From G963667915 sp965197385 (GTDB lineage: Bacteria; Acidobacteriota; Vicinamibacteria; Vicinamibacterales; UBA823), in the NCBI GenBank assembly GCA_965197385.1, contig CBDANA010000007.1, positions 124,001 through 188,000 of the forward strand: a stretch of DNA of 64,000 nt, in the 5' to 3' direction. How positions within the stretch are numbered: the first letter of the stretch is position 1; every line of letters starts with the position of its first letter. The translations under genes and the position numbers were made by a program. Shown here piece by piece: positions 33,269-41,892 of the stretch. The notes under the pieces were generated by a model. That model was not told where the DNA came from and did not search any database. It was given only the letters and a program-made list of their open reading frames with translations.

Positions 33269-34306
33269 GTGGACCGCAAGGCAGTATGGTCGGGCGTGGT
33301 GCTGCTGGCGCTGGGAGCCGTCGCGCCGGTGGCGGCGCAGCCGGCCGGCGCGTCGGATCCGGTGGTGGCACGCGTGGGCGACCAGGAGATCACGCTCCGC
33401 GAGATCGAGCAGCGGTGGCGTGAGGCCGACGCCGGGTCGTACATGCAGGTCACGCAGTCACGCTTCGACGCCCTGGATCAATACCTGGATCTGATCATCG
33501 GCGACCGCCTGCTCGCCATCGAGGCGGCGACCCGCGGCGTCTCGGTCGAGGAGTTGCTGCAGCAGGAGCTGCCGGGGCGGATGTCGCCGGTGACCGACGC
33601 CGAAGTCGAGCAGTTCTACAACAGCCTCGGCAGCCAGCAGGCGCAGAGGCGCACGCTCGAGCAGCTGCGCGTCACGATTCAGAATTTTCTGCAGCAGCAA
33701 CAACCGGCGCAGGCGCGCGCCGCGCTCGTGGCCGAGCTGTCGGCGAGCTTGGACTTGCCGATCGAAAACCTTCTGAAGCCGCCGCGTCAAAACGTGAGCG
33801 TGGCGCCGACCGACCCGATCAAGGGGACGTCTGGGGCCTCGGTGGAGATCATCGAGTTCTCGGACTTTCAATGACCATTCTGCGGGAGGGTCGGTCCGAC
33901 CCTCGAGAAGATCGCGGCGACGTTCGGTGATCGGATCCGGTTCGTCTTTAAGGATTTCCCGCTGCCCACGCATCCGCAGGCGTTCAAGGCGGCCGAGGCG
34001 GCACAGTGCGCACGCGTCCAGGGACAGTTCTGGGAGTACCACGACACGCTGTTCGCCAACCAGGGCGCTCTGGCGACCGAGGATCTGAAGCGCTACGCTG
34101 GGGAACTGGGACTCGACCAGGCGACGTTCGACGCCTGTCTGGATTCGAGCGAGACGGCGAACCTCGTCCGGCAGGACATGGCTGAAGCGGAAGGCTACGG
34201 CGTGTCGTCCACGCCGACGCTCTTCATCAACGGCCGGATGGTCACCGGCGCCCAGCCGTTCGAGGCGTTCGAGACGATCATCAACGACGAGCTGGCGCGA
34301 AGGTAG
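33269..34306 (+). CDS. DsbA-like thioredoxin-fold selenoprotein with SurA-like N-terminal domain (in-frame TGA read as Sec)
   Basis: Reading from the GTG with GAGGAGG 6 nt upstream, the protein has a signal peptide (VLLALGAVAPVAAQ). A SurA/peptidyl-prolyl isomerase-like N-terminal region follows (about 30-110, from VARVGDQEITLREIEQRW). Then a DsbA-like thioredoxin domain starts at EIIEFSDFQ. At 33,872-33,874 the codon TGA occupies the first Cys position of the CxxC motif, giving U-P-F-C (residue 202 is Sec, 205 is Cys). The frame then runs open for 144 codons through the cis-Pro region SSTPTLFING to TAG. A SECIS-like hairpin follows the TGA. A nonsense mutation is the alternative. Confidence 0.8.
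33872..33904 (+). promoter_or_regulatory. SECIS-like hairpin after in-frame TGA
   Basis: The stem GAGGGTC (33,886-33,892) pairs perfectly with GACCCTC (33,898-33,904) around the loop GGTCC. The distance from the TGA to the loop is 18 nt. Bacterial SECIS elements need a hairpin just after the UGA with G in the first loop positions; the E. coli fdhF element also has 18 nt and a GGUC loop. SelB would bind this loop. The evidence is visible in the sequence; the function is inferred. Confidence 0.75.
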
Positions 34307-34314
34307 CAGTCCCT

Positions 34315-34968
34315 TCACCCCTGGAGCGGGGCGTTCTCGGTGCTCGCCCAGAGGTACCACGAGGCGACGGAGCGGTAGGGGCGCCAGGGCCGGGCAATCT
34401 TCAGCATCCGCTCCGGCGCCGGCGGCTTGTGCATCCGGTAGGCCCGCTGCATCGCCTTGACGATCCCCAGGTCACCGACCGGCAGCACGTCGGGACGGCC
34501 GAGCCGGAACATCAGGAACATGTCGGCCGACCAACGGCCGATCCCTTTTACCGAGGTCAGCGCCTCGATCACGTCGTCGTCGGTCTGGCTCTCCAAGTCT
34601 GTGAGGTTCAGCGCGCCCCGATTGACCTTGGCCGAGAGGTCCTTTAGATAGTCAACCTTGGCCCAGCTCAGCCCCGCCTTGCGCAGACGGCCGCGGCGCA
34701 TCGTGCCAACCGCCCGCGGCGTGAGGCCACCGTTCGCCGGAAAGAGCGCCAGCAGTCGGTCGTAGATCGTCGCCGCCGCCTTAATCGAGAGCTGCTGCCA
34801 GACGATCGCCTCGACGAGCGCCCGATACGGATCGGTCCGCTTGACCCGACCCATGCCACACGGTCCCTGCCGGTGGATGATGGCACCCAGCACCGGGTCA
34901 CGGGCTTCGAGATGGCGGCAGGCACGGTGGTAGTCGGCCGGCGTCACAAGCATGCGCGGCTCGGTCAC
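34315..34968 (-). CDS. AlkA-like DNA-3-methyladenine glycosylase
   Basis: The protein has about 217 residues and contains a helix-hairpin-helix/GPD glycosylase fold: LVEAIVWQQLSIKAAATIYDRLLALF and later ALTSVKGIGRWSADMFLMFRLGRPDVLPVGDLGI. The GIGxW hairpin and the final Asp of the DVLPVGD segment are the catalytic-site landmarks of the AlkA family. It would remove alkylated purines in base-excision repair. The C-terminal end is WRPYRSVASWYLW, as is usual in these enzymes. The start is uncertain (GTG at 34,968 or ATG at 34,953). It is convergent with the selenoprotein gene. Confidence 0.88.
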   Translation of the reverse strand: MTEPRMLVTPADYHRACRHLEARDPVLGAIIHRQGPCGMGRVKRTDPYRALVEAIVWQQLSIKAAATIYDRLLALFPANGGLTPRAVGTMRRGRLRKAGLSWAKVDYLKDLSAKVNRGALNLTDLESQTDDDVIEALTSVKGIGRWSADMFLMFRLGRPDVLPVGDLGIVKAMQRAYRMHKPPAPERMLKIARPWRPYRSVASWYLWASTENAPLQG

Positions 34969-35105
34969 GGTGCCCGATCGTCCACGTCGTTCCACCCGCG
35001 CCCGACTGCGCGCGCTTGCACGGCTTCGCACCGGGTTGCAGAGGTGTCCGGAATCGGCCGATACGAGACGTTGCCTGGGCTTTTCCAGCGCAGACGGGCG
35101 AATCG

Positions 35106-35906
35106 ATGGCGACCAACGGCCACGACCACAATCATCTCGGCGTCAACCTGAGCTTTACGAAATTCCTGTTCGTCACCGCGCGGGTTGACAACAACACGAC
35201 CTACGCGCGCGTGAAGGCGGCGGGCGTCATGCTGGCCCGCAGCTTCTTCAACGACTTCGACAGCGACGGCACGCGGGAACCGCAGCCGCTGGAGACGATC
35301 CAGTTTCTCGTCGCCGATCCGCAGCGTGTGCAGCCCGACGGCCTGCTGGCGGCGCGCTACGTGGCGACGGTCTCCGCGAAATACCGTCCGAGGCTCCAGG
35401 ACATCGAGGACGAACTGAAGCGCCGGGTGGGCGAGCACGCCTCGGTCGCCGCCATCGACGGCGCCGTGCAGGTGCCACGGTACACCAGCGCCGAGATGCA
35501 CACCTTCGCCGCCACGCACGCCGTGCCGCGCACGTCGGGCCGCACCATGCGGAACGCGATCATCATTCCGATCCGCAAGACCGCCGACTGGTGGGCACTC
35601 GATCCGCTCGAGCGCCAAGGCTACTTCTACCCCAGAAGCAGTCGCAGCACGGGTCGCGAGATCCCCGGCCATGCCAAGGCCGCCGAAGCGGGCATTCCAG
35701 CCATTTTCCGCCGCCTGTACCACAACCCCGACGGCTACCACCGCGAGGGGGAATACGATTTCGTCACCTACTTCGAGTGCACCGACGAACACCTCGCGAC
35801 GTTCGACACGGTGTGCGCGGCGCTCCGCGACGAGCGCAAGAATCCGGAGTGGCGCTACGTGGAGGAGGGACCGGAGTGGCGCGGCGTGCGGGTGCTGCGC
35901 TGGTGA
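35106..35906 (+). CDS. Chlorite dismutase-like family protein
   Basis: The 266-residue protein (from MATNGHDHNH) shows the two-part layout of the Cld/HemQ/dye-decolourising fold. There is a first ferredoxin-like half with KFLFVTARVDNNTTYARVK, and a second half with DWWALDPLERQGYFYPRSS followed by YDFVTYFECTDEHLATFDTVCAALRDER. The WWALxxxER and TYFExxDEHLxxF stretches resemble the signature of the family. The conserved proximal His cannot be fixed by eye. A haem-dependent enzyme is plausible, but HemQ-type coproheme decarboxylase or another Cld paralogue cannot be separated. Confidence 0.55.
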   Translation: MATNGHDHNHLGVNLSFTKFLFVTARVDNNTTYARVKAAGVMLARSFFNDFDSDGTREPQPLETIQFLVADPQRVQPDGLLAARYVATVSAKYRPRLQDIEDELKRRVGEHASVAAIDGAVQVPRYTSAEMHTFAATHAVPRTSGRTMRNAIIIPIRKTADWWALDPLERQGYFYPRSSRSTGREIPGHAKAAEAGIPAIFRRLYHNPDGYHREGEYDFVTYFECTDEHLATFDTVCAALRDERKNPEWRYVEEGPEWRGVRVLRW

Positions 35907-36003
35907 CGGATGCAATCCTCCGGACTGCCCTTCGCGGGACTACCCCTCGGCTAACGCTCGGGGGCACGCTTCTTGGATTCTTGGCGACGTGGCAAGTCCC
36001 GCG

Positions 36004-37506
36004 CTACGTACCGCGTGATTCGCGAGTCGCCCGCTCGGCGAGAAAGCCCTCCAGTTGCTGAAGCCGGCCGATCGTCCGCTCCCGGCCGATGAGCTCGACC
36101 ATCTCGAAAAGACCTGGGCTGACGGTGCGGCCGGTCATAGCGACGCGGGTCGCGTGGATGAGGACACCCGCCTTGATGCCGCGCGCGTCGGCCACGGCGC
36201 GCAGCGCGGTCTCCAGCGACCCGGCCTTGAACCGGCCCTCGCCCAGCGCGGCGTAAGCGTCCCGTAAGGCCGTGACGTGGCCGTCGAGTCCTTCGACCAA
36301 CAGCCGCTTCTGCACCGCCTCGGGCTCGTACGCGACGGTGCCGGCCAGAAACGGCCGGCCGTACTCGACGAACTCCGCGAGAAACCTGACGCGCGATTTC
36401 AACAGCTCGATCACTTGACCCAGCCAGGCGCGCTGGTCACCGCCCGCCGCGTAGCTGTCACGCCACCACCCGGCCGCCTCCAGGAGTGGCTGGATGGCGT
36501 CCGCGACCGTCTCGGCCGGCATCCGGCCGATCTGTCGCCCGTTGAACCAGTCGAGCTTGTCCTGATCGAAGACGGCGTTGCCACCGCCGATCCCCTCCAG
36601 CGTGAACGCCTGCACCAGCTCGTCGCGGCTGAACACTTCGCGGTCGCCGCCGGGCGACCAGCCCAGCAACGCCAGGAAATTCACCATGGCGTCGGGGAGG
36701 TACCCGCACTGCTGATAGTCGGAGACCGATGTGGCGCCGTGGCGCTTGCTCAAGCGCTTCCTGTCCGGCCCGAAGATGAGCGGCACGTGGGCGAATCGCG
36801 GCGGCGTGGCGCCGAGCGCCGCGTAAAGCAGGACGTGCTTCGGCGTGTTCGACGTGTGGTCGTCGCCGCGCACGACGTGGGTGATCGCCATGTCGATGTC
36901 GTCCACGACGACCGACAGGTGATAGGTCGGGTGTCCGTCGGACCGCAGGATGACCAGATCCTCGATCGTGGCGTTGTCCACGTCGATCGGCCCGTGGACC
37001 ACGTCGTCGAACCGGGTCCGTCCTGGCGGGACTTTGAGCCGAATGGCATGCGGCGTCCCGTCGTTGGCGAGGCAGGCCAGTTCCTCCTCCCGCCGGTGCA
37101 GGCACGCGCGGTCGTACTGCCACCCGCCGCCTGCCGCCTGGGCGGCCTCGCGCTGCTGCTGTAGATCGGCGGGACGGCAGTAGCACGGGTAGGCCAGGTC
37201 CATGGCGACGAGCCGCTTCGCCGCGTCACGGTACCGGTCGAGCCGCTGCGACTGCTGGTACGGACCATGCGGACCGCCCACGCCCGGACCCTCATCCCAG
37301 TCGAGCCCGAGCCAGCGCAGGCCGTCGAGGATGCCGGACACCATGTCGTCCGACGACCGCTCGACGTCGGTGTCCTCGATGCGCAGCACGAAGACTCCGC
37401 CGTGCCGCCGCGCGTAGAGCCAGTTGAACAGCGCGGTGCGCGCCCCGCCGATGTGCAGGAAGCCGGTCGGCGAGGGCGCGAACCGAAGGCGCGGCGTGTC
37501 GGACAT
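36004..37506 (-). CDS. gltX: Glutamyl-tRNA synthetase
   Basis: The 500-residue class I enzyme has the HIGH-type motif in RFAPSPTGFLHIGGARTALFNWLYARR and the KMSKS-type motif as KRLSKRHGATSV. A zinc-region CYCR is present, and the anticodon-binding C-terminal domain ends EGFLAERATRESRGT. The length and organisation fit bacterial GluRS. It charges tRNA-Glu (and tRNA-Gln in organisms without GlnRS) in the cytoplasm. The start ATG is well supported. A solo arm of the dispersed palindromic element lies just upstream. Confidence 0.97.
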   Translation of the reverse strand: MSDTPRLRFAPSPTGFLHIGGARTALFNWLYARRHGGVFVLRIEDTDVERSSDDMVSGILDGLRWLGLDWDEGPGVGGPHGPYQQSQRLDRYRDAAKRLVAMDLAYPCYCRPADLQQQREAAQAAGGGWQYDRACLHRREEELACLANDGTPHAIRLKVPPGRTRFDDVVHGPIDVDNATIEDLVILRSDGHPTYHLSVVVDDIDMAITHVVRGDDHTSNTPKHVLLYAALGATPPRFAHVPLIFGPDRKRLSKRHGATSVSDYQQCGYLPDAMVNFLALLGWSPGGDREVFSRDELVQAFTLEGIGGGNAVFDQDKLDWFNGRQIGRMPAETVADAIQPLLEAAGWWRDSYAAGGDQRAWLGQVIELLKSRVRFLAEFVEYGRPFLAGTVAYEPEAVQKRLLVEGLDGHVTALRDAYAALGEGRFKAGSLETALRAVADARGIKAGVLIHATRVAMTGRTVSPGLFEMVELIGRERTIGRLQQLEGFLAERATRESRGT

Positions 37507-37515
37507 GAGAGAGCG

Positions 37516-37534
37516 CTAGCAGCCCGTGGTTAGC
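37516..37534. repeat. Solo arm of the dispersed palindromic element (copy D)
   Basis: The run CTAGCAGCCCGTGGTTAGC carries the terminus seen at copies A and C (CTAGCAGCCCGTGGTGAAA). Only one arm is left, between gltX and the chimeric ORF. It is flanked by CTAG on the same side as the complete copies. Confidence 0.6.
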
Positions 37535-38053
37535 TTAGAGAGGTTTCGGCTTCCGAGCCCGGACGAACGCGCTCATGTAGGCACCGTCGAGCTGGGACGC
37601 GAGCCCTGCGAGGTCACCATCATCGGCACCGGACAGCAGCGACCCGGCGTCCTCCTCATGGTAGATGCGCGTCGGCTCGATGTCGACCTCATCGAAGCCG
37701 GCCCCGCGGAGGCCGTCGCGATACTCCGCTTCCGACAGGGCGCCGGCCACGCAGCCGGCCCAGAGCTCGATGCTGCGCCGAATGGCCTCCGGCACGTCGC
37801 GCCGCCGCACGATGTCGGACACCGCGAAGCGTCCACCCAGCTTGAGCACACGGGACACCTCGGCCAGCACCTTCGCCTCGAGCACTCCGCCGTTCACGAC
37901 ACGGATCACGCCGCGCTGCTCGAGCACGTATTGCCTAGTCGGATTCGATGGATCCTGAACCAATCCGACCGGTTGCACGAGTCCAGACACGAAGACCGAC
38001 GTCTGCAGCTGCGCCTGTGCAGCCGCCGGCCACGGAAGTCCGCCCACCATCAC
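37535..38053 (-). pseudogene. Chimeric ORF: PQQ-sugar dehydrogenase N-terminus fused to methyltransferase C-terminus
   Basis: The 172-residue open frame joins two unrelated gene parts. Residues 1 to about 57 (SVFVSGLVQPVGLVQDPSNPTRQYVLEQRGVIRVVNGG) are the first blade of a secreted PQQ-dependent sugar dehydrogenase. The remainder (VLAEVSRVLKLGGRFAVSDIVRRRDVPEAIRRSIELWAGCVAGALSEAEY) is the C-terminal half of an ArsM-type SAM-dependent methyltransferase. The join is near 37,880, in frame, and implies an internal deletion. The methyltransferase SAM-binding N-terminus and most of the dehydrogenase are missing, so neither activity is expected. Confidence 0.75.
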
Positions 38054-38297
38054 AACAACACCGATTCACCCGAGGGTCGCCATTAAAAATTTTCCCTACT
38101 GTGTGCGCTGAGACGCTTACAGTATGCCACGGAGCAACCGCGCGTCGGAGGGGCGGTGACCCCTCGAGGCCCCACTACAGGCCGGCCTTTTCGTGCCGAT
38201 ATCTCCCATTGAGGTGCATCCCTGGCTCCCCTGCGTGATCCGGGACGTGAGTCTCGTCGCTGGAGGGTCAGGCTGGTGAGCCGACGAGGAGGTGTCC

Positions 38298-38600
38298 ATG
38301 CTCCAGGCACATGTCCTTCAGGTTCGGCGGTTGGTCGAGGCGCTCCCGCTCCTGTACCGAATCGTGGGTGAGCCTGCGTGGCATCGGGGAATCACGGTCG
38401 ATATTAGCGCGTCGGGGGTGCTTCTCGAAGCGGCCAGCCCGGTCGCTCCGCAGGCGCTGATCGAGGTCACCTTCCAGGTGCCTCAGTGGTCCGAGGGATC
38501 GAAACCTCAGCAGGTGACACACAAGGGCCGAGTGGTGTGGCTAGCGCCGCCCACGCCGGAAACTCCTTATCCAGTTGCGATTGAATTCATCGACGGATGA
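38298..38600 (+). CDS. Small PilZ-domain protein
   Basis: The 100-residue protein starts at ATG 5 nt after GAGGAGG. Residues 33-98 read GITVDISASGVLLEAASPVAPQALIEVTFQVP and GRVVWLAPPTPETPYPVAIEFID, the DxSxxG core and barrel of PilZ domains. The canonical RxxxR motif upstream is replaced by LYRIVGEPAWHR, so c-di-GMP binding is uncertain. It is a solitary gene next to the decayed kinase. It may act as a stand-alone regulator. Confidence 0.7.
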   Translation: MLQAHVLQVRRLVEALPLLYRIVGEPAWHRGITVDISASGVLLEAASPVAPQALIEVTFQVPQWSEGSKPQQVTHKGRVVWLAPPTPETPYPVAIEFIDG

Positions 38601-38669
38601 ACCGGCCTTGGGTCGGCCCGCCACGATGGTTCAGCCCCCGGTCGGTAGTCGATCAACGCCAAGAGCTGC

Positions 38670-38850
38670 GGATGGCCGTAACGCCAGAGCGGCGTGTCCA
38701 GTTCCGTTCGGCGTTCCTCTCCAACGCCGTAGCGGACGAATCACTCATCATGCGCGCCACGTCACGGTTGAGTTTCGTGTCCCTCGCACGGTGGACCTCC
38801 CTCATCCCCCGGCCCCGATGGGGGAGGCTCAGCCATGGCGACAACTCCTA
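38670..38850 (-). pseudogene. Serine/threonine protein kinase, N-terminal relic
   Basis: The minus strand reads GRGMREVHRARDTKLNRDVA, which matches the glycine loop and VxRARDTKLNRDVAIK region of bacterial Ser/Thr kinases. Gly and Tyr residues have changed (expected GGMGEVYRA). The following part is decayed (ARMMSDSSATALERNAE) and no kinase catalytic loop remains. It is a small relic. Confidence 0.6.
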
Positions 38851-38859
38851 ATCTATCGT

Positions 38860-39240
38860 CTGTCGCTCCCGGCACAGAAATCTCTTGCAAACGGCTCAAC
38901 CTCTGCGTGACCTTGAGATCTCGGTGGAGCTTCATGCTTGACACGCTCTTGAGACTGGTGAGGCAGAGGTAGATGGCGATCGCCCACTTCCGCAGCGGGA
39001 TTTTTGAGGATTGCATCGCCGTGCCCGTGCGGACGCTGAAGTAACTCCGGCAGTCCGTGCACCAGTAGGACATCCTGGCGTGTGACGCCGTGCCCGTGTT
39101 CACACTTCCGCAGTGCCCGCAGCAGCGCTCGCCAGCCCACAGCACACCCTCGAACCACTTGATTGCGGCGTCCTCGGTCGGGAACATGTCCGCGAGTTCG
39201 ATGATGGAGAGGCCTTCACGGTGACTCTTTCCCGGTGCTT
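38860..39240 (-). pseudogene. IS1595-family transposase (ISXO2-like), N-terminal fragment
   Basis: The frame reads SIIELADMFPTEDAAIKWFEGVLWAGERCCGHCGSVNTG, then YWCTDCRSYFSVRTGTAMQSSKIPLRKWAIAIYLCLTSLKSVSSMKLHRDLKV. This is the zinc-ribbon N-terminus (C-x2-C and C-x2-C) and the first part of the ISXO2-type DDE domain. It stops where the kinase relic begins, so the 3' half is lost. Its 5' end runs under the first codons of phnA on the other strand. Confidence 0.8.
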
Positions 39241-40429
39241 TTCGCGGGCCCTGGCGGTCGTTTGTATCGACGGGTGTGCAGAGTCCTACCTGCCGATCGC
39301 GATGGCCAAAGGACGGCTGCCGCGGATTCGCGAGATGGCGGGTCGAGGATATTGGGGCACCGCACGCTGCGCCCTCCCATCCTTCACCAACGTGAACAAC
39401 GCGTCTATCGTGACGGGGGTGCCGCCGTCGGTGACAGGGATCAGCGGGAATTTCTTCATCGACCCCAGCACCGGAGCCGAGGTCATGATGAACTCGCCCG
39501 ATTACGTGCGGTGTGAGACGATCCTGTCGGTCGCCTCGCGCGCCGGGCGCAAGGTGGCGTTCGTGACCGCCAAGGACAAGCTCCGCAGCCTGCTCTCGCG
39601 AGGGCTCGAGGGCATTGCCTTTTCGGCGGAAAAGGCCGACCACGCGCGGCAGGCCACGCATGGTATTGCTGACGTCGAGACGCTCGTTGGGCAGCCGACG
39701 CCACCCATCTACAGCGCCGAGGCCAGTCTCTTCGTGCTGCAGGCCGGCGCGGCGCTCGTGGAACGCGGAATGGCGGATTTCCTCTACTTGTCGCTCACCG
39801 ACTACATGCAACACATCTACGCGCCTGACACGGACGAGGCGCTCGACTTCTACGCCGCCATCGGCGACGCGGTCGGGCACCTGCTCGATCTGGGCGTCAG
39901 GGTGGGACTCACCGCCGATCACGGCATGAACTCCAAAACCACGCCGGACGGAAACCCCAACGTAATCCATCTCGAAAGCCATCTCGACGACGCCTTCGGT
40001 CCGGGCCATAGGGTCATCTGTTCCATTACCGATCCCTACGTCGTCCATCACGGCGGGCTCGGCTCAATGGTTACGGTGCACCTCGCGGATCCGGCGCAGG
40101 CACGCGAGATAGCCCACGCCGTTCTGGCCATTGACGGTGTCACCGAGGTGCTCGATCGGAAGACCGCCGTGGCGAAGCTGGACCTGCCGGCGGACCGTGT
40201 GGGTGATCTGATCGTCATGAGCGGTCGTCACGTCGTCATCGGTAGAACCCCTGGTCACCACGACCTGTCTCACCTACAGGGCCCTCTGCGATAGCACGGG
40301 GGTCGCTACGAGGAAATGGTACCGCTGCTCTTCTCGGCACCGTTGACGGCCGAGTACACGGCGAAGGCGGCCGGTGATCCCCGGAACTTCGACGTCTTCG
40401 ATTACATCTGCAATGGAGTCGGTGCATGA
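39221..40429 (+). pseudogene. phnA: Phosphonoacetate hydrolase, interrupted by an amber stop
   Basis: Translation from GTG at 39,221 gives ALAVVCIDGCAESYL, with the first metal-binding Asp. SFTNVNNASIVTG carries the Thr nucleophile, and GLTADHGMNSKT and TPGHHDLSH supply the later ligands of PhnA. The frame is stopped by TAG at 40,292-40,294 (codon 358, LR-stop-HGGRYEEMVP). It then continues in the same frame to TGA at 40,427-40,429, overlapping the phnY ATG. The downstream frame is therefore still conserved and the stop is probably recent. The product would hydrolyse phosphonoacetate to acetate and phosphate. The N-terminus overlaps the IS1595 remnant. Confidence 0.82.
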
Positions 40430-41865
40430 CGATGTCGCGGGCGACCCCGGCCGTCGTGCAGTTGCCCAGCTACGTGGCCGGCCAGGCGGTCGGGTCCGGC
40501 CGAACGCTCGACGTCCATTATCCCTATACCGGAGAAGTGGTCGGCGGCGTGGCCATGGTCGGCCGCGAGGAAGTGGAGCGAGCGATTCAGGTCGGGCGCG
40601 GCCGGTCGACGCTCACACGCCACGACCGCCATCAGATTCTGGAGACGGTCCGCAGCAAGCTCGTCGCACGTGCCGACGAGTTCGCCGACCTGATCCGGCG
40701 CGAAAGCGGTCTGTGTAGCCGGGACACACACTACGAGGTCGGCCGGGCGCAGGACGTGCTCCGGTTTGCCGCACTGGAAGCGTTGCGGGACGACGGTGAG
40801 ATCTTTTCCGGTGATGTGTTCCAGCAAGGCAAGGCGCGCAAGATCTTCACACTTCGGGAGCCCTTACTGCTCGTGGCGGCGATCACGCCGTTCAATCATC
40901 CATTGAATCAGGTCGTGCACAAGCTGGCGCCGGCGGTGGCGGTTGGTGTTCCGACGATCCTCAAGCCGTCTGAGAAGACTCCCCTGACCGCCGTTCGCTT
41001 CGCCGAACTGCTCTACGAGTCGGGTCTGCCGGGCCATCTCCTGAGCGTGCTCATGGGTTCGATCGATGAGGTGGCCACGCCACTGATTCAGGACGCGCGC
41101 GTCGAGCTCGTGAGCTTTACGGGCAGCGTGGAGGTCGGCCAGCAGATTGCGAGGACCGCCGGGTTCAAGCGACTGTGCCTGGAGCTGGGCGGGAACTCGC
41201 CCCTGCTCGTGCTCGACGACGCGGACCTGGACCTGGCCGTGCACCTGGCGGCCGAAGGGTGCTTTCGGAATTCGGGACAGCGGTGCACCGCCGTGAAGCG
41301 CCTGTTGGTGCACCAAGCGGTCGTGAAAGAGTTCACGGAGCGCCTGGTCGCGAAAGCCAGGCAGTACCGGTGCGGGGATCCGGCTGACTCCGAAACGCGC
41401 GTGGGGACCGTCATCGACGAGCAGGTCGCGATCCGACTGGAGCAACGGATCGACGCGGCCGTTCGGGCAGGTGCCAACGTGCTGCTCGGCGGTGGGCGTC
41501 GGGGCGCGCTCCTCGAGCCGACGGTCATTGCGAACGTGCCCAGGGACTCGGAAATGGTGGTGAAGGAGTCGTTCGGCCCGCTCGCCCCTATTCTCCCAGT
41601 CCGTGATCTCGATGATGCGATCGAGCTTGCCAACGCCACGGAGTACGGGTTGTCGAGCGGCGTCGTGACCCGTAGCCTGGCCTCGGCGATTAAGGCCGTC
41701 AAGGCCATCCGGACCGGCACGGTCAACGTCAACGAGGTGCCCGGCTACCGGCTCGAGTCGTCCCCGTTTGGCGGCGTCAAGGCCTCGGGGTTGGGGATCA
41801 AAGAGGGGGTCATCGAGGCGATGAAGTTCATGACCTCGGTCAAGACCTTCTCGTTGCCCTGGTGA
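40426..41865 (+). CDS. phnY: Phosphonoacetaldehyde dehydrogenase (ALDH family)
   Basis: The 479-residue aldehyde dehydrogenase has ALDH landmarks: AAITPFNHPLNQVVHKLAPAVAVG, LELGGNSPLLVLDDADLD with the general-base Glu, and CFRNSGQRCTAVKR with the catalytic Cys. Later it reads ESFGPLAPILPVRDLDDAIELAN and ends PFGGVKASGLGIKEG. NAD(P)-dependent oxidation of phosphonoacetaldehyde to phosphonoacetate is inferred from its place between phnA and phnW. The start overlaps the phnA stop by ATGA. The enzyme is intact, unlike its partner. Confidence 0.85.
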   Translation: MTMSRATPAVVQLPSYVAGQAVGSGRTLDVHYPYTGEVVGGVAMVGREEVERAIQVGRGRSTLTRHDRHQILETVRSKLVARADEFADLIRRESGLCSRDTHYEVGRAQDVLRFAALEALRDDGEIFSGDVFQQGKARKIFTLREPLLLVAAITPFNHPLNQVVHKLAPAVAVGVPTILKPSEKTPLTAVRFAELLYESGLPGHLLSVLMGSIDEVATPLIQDARVELVSFTGSVEVGQQIARTAGFKRLCLELGGNSPLLVLDDADLDLAVHLAAEGCFRNSGQRCTAVKRLLVHQAVVKEFTERLVAKARQYRCGDPADSETRVGTVIDEQVAIRLEQRIDAAVRAGANVLLGGGRRGALLEPTVIANVPRDSEMVVKESFGPLAPILPVRDLDDAIELANATEYGLSSGVVTRSLASAIKAVKAIRTGTVNVNEVPGYRLESSPFGGVKASGLGIKEGVIEAMKFMTSVKTFSLPW

Positions 41866-41892
41866 GCCTGCGCCGGCTGGACAGCAACTGCT

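Noticed and set aside
40292..40294. TAG in phnA as pyrrolysine
   Set aside because: No Pyl machinery is visible and the expected residue is a small polar one; a point mutation is simpler.
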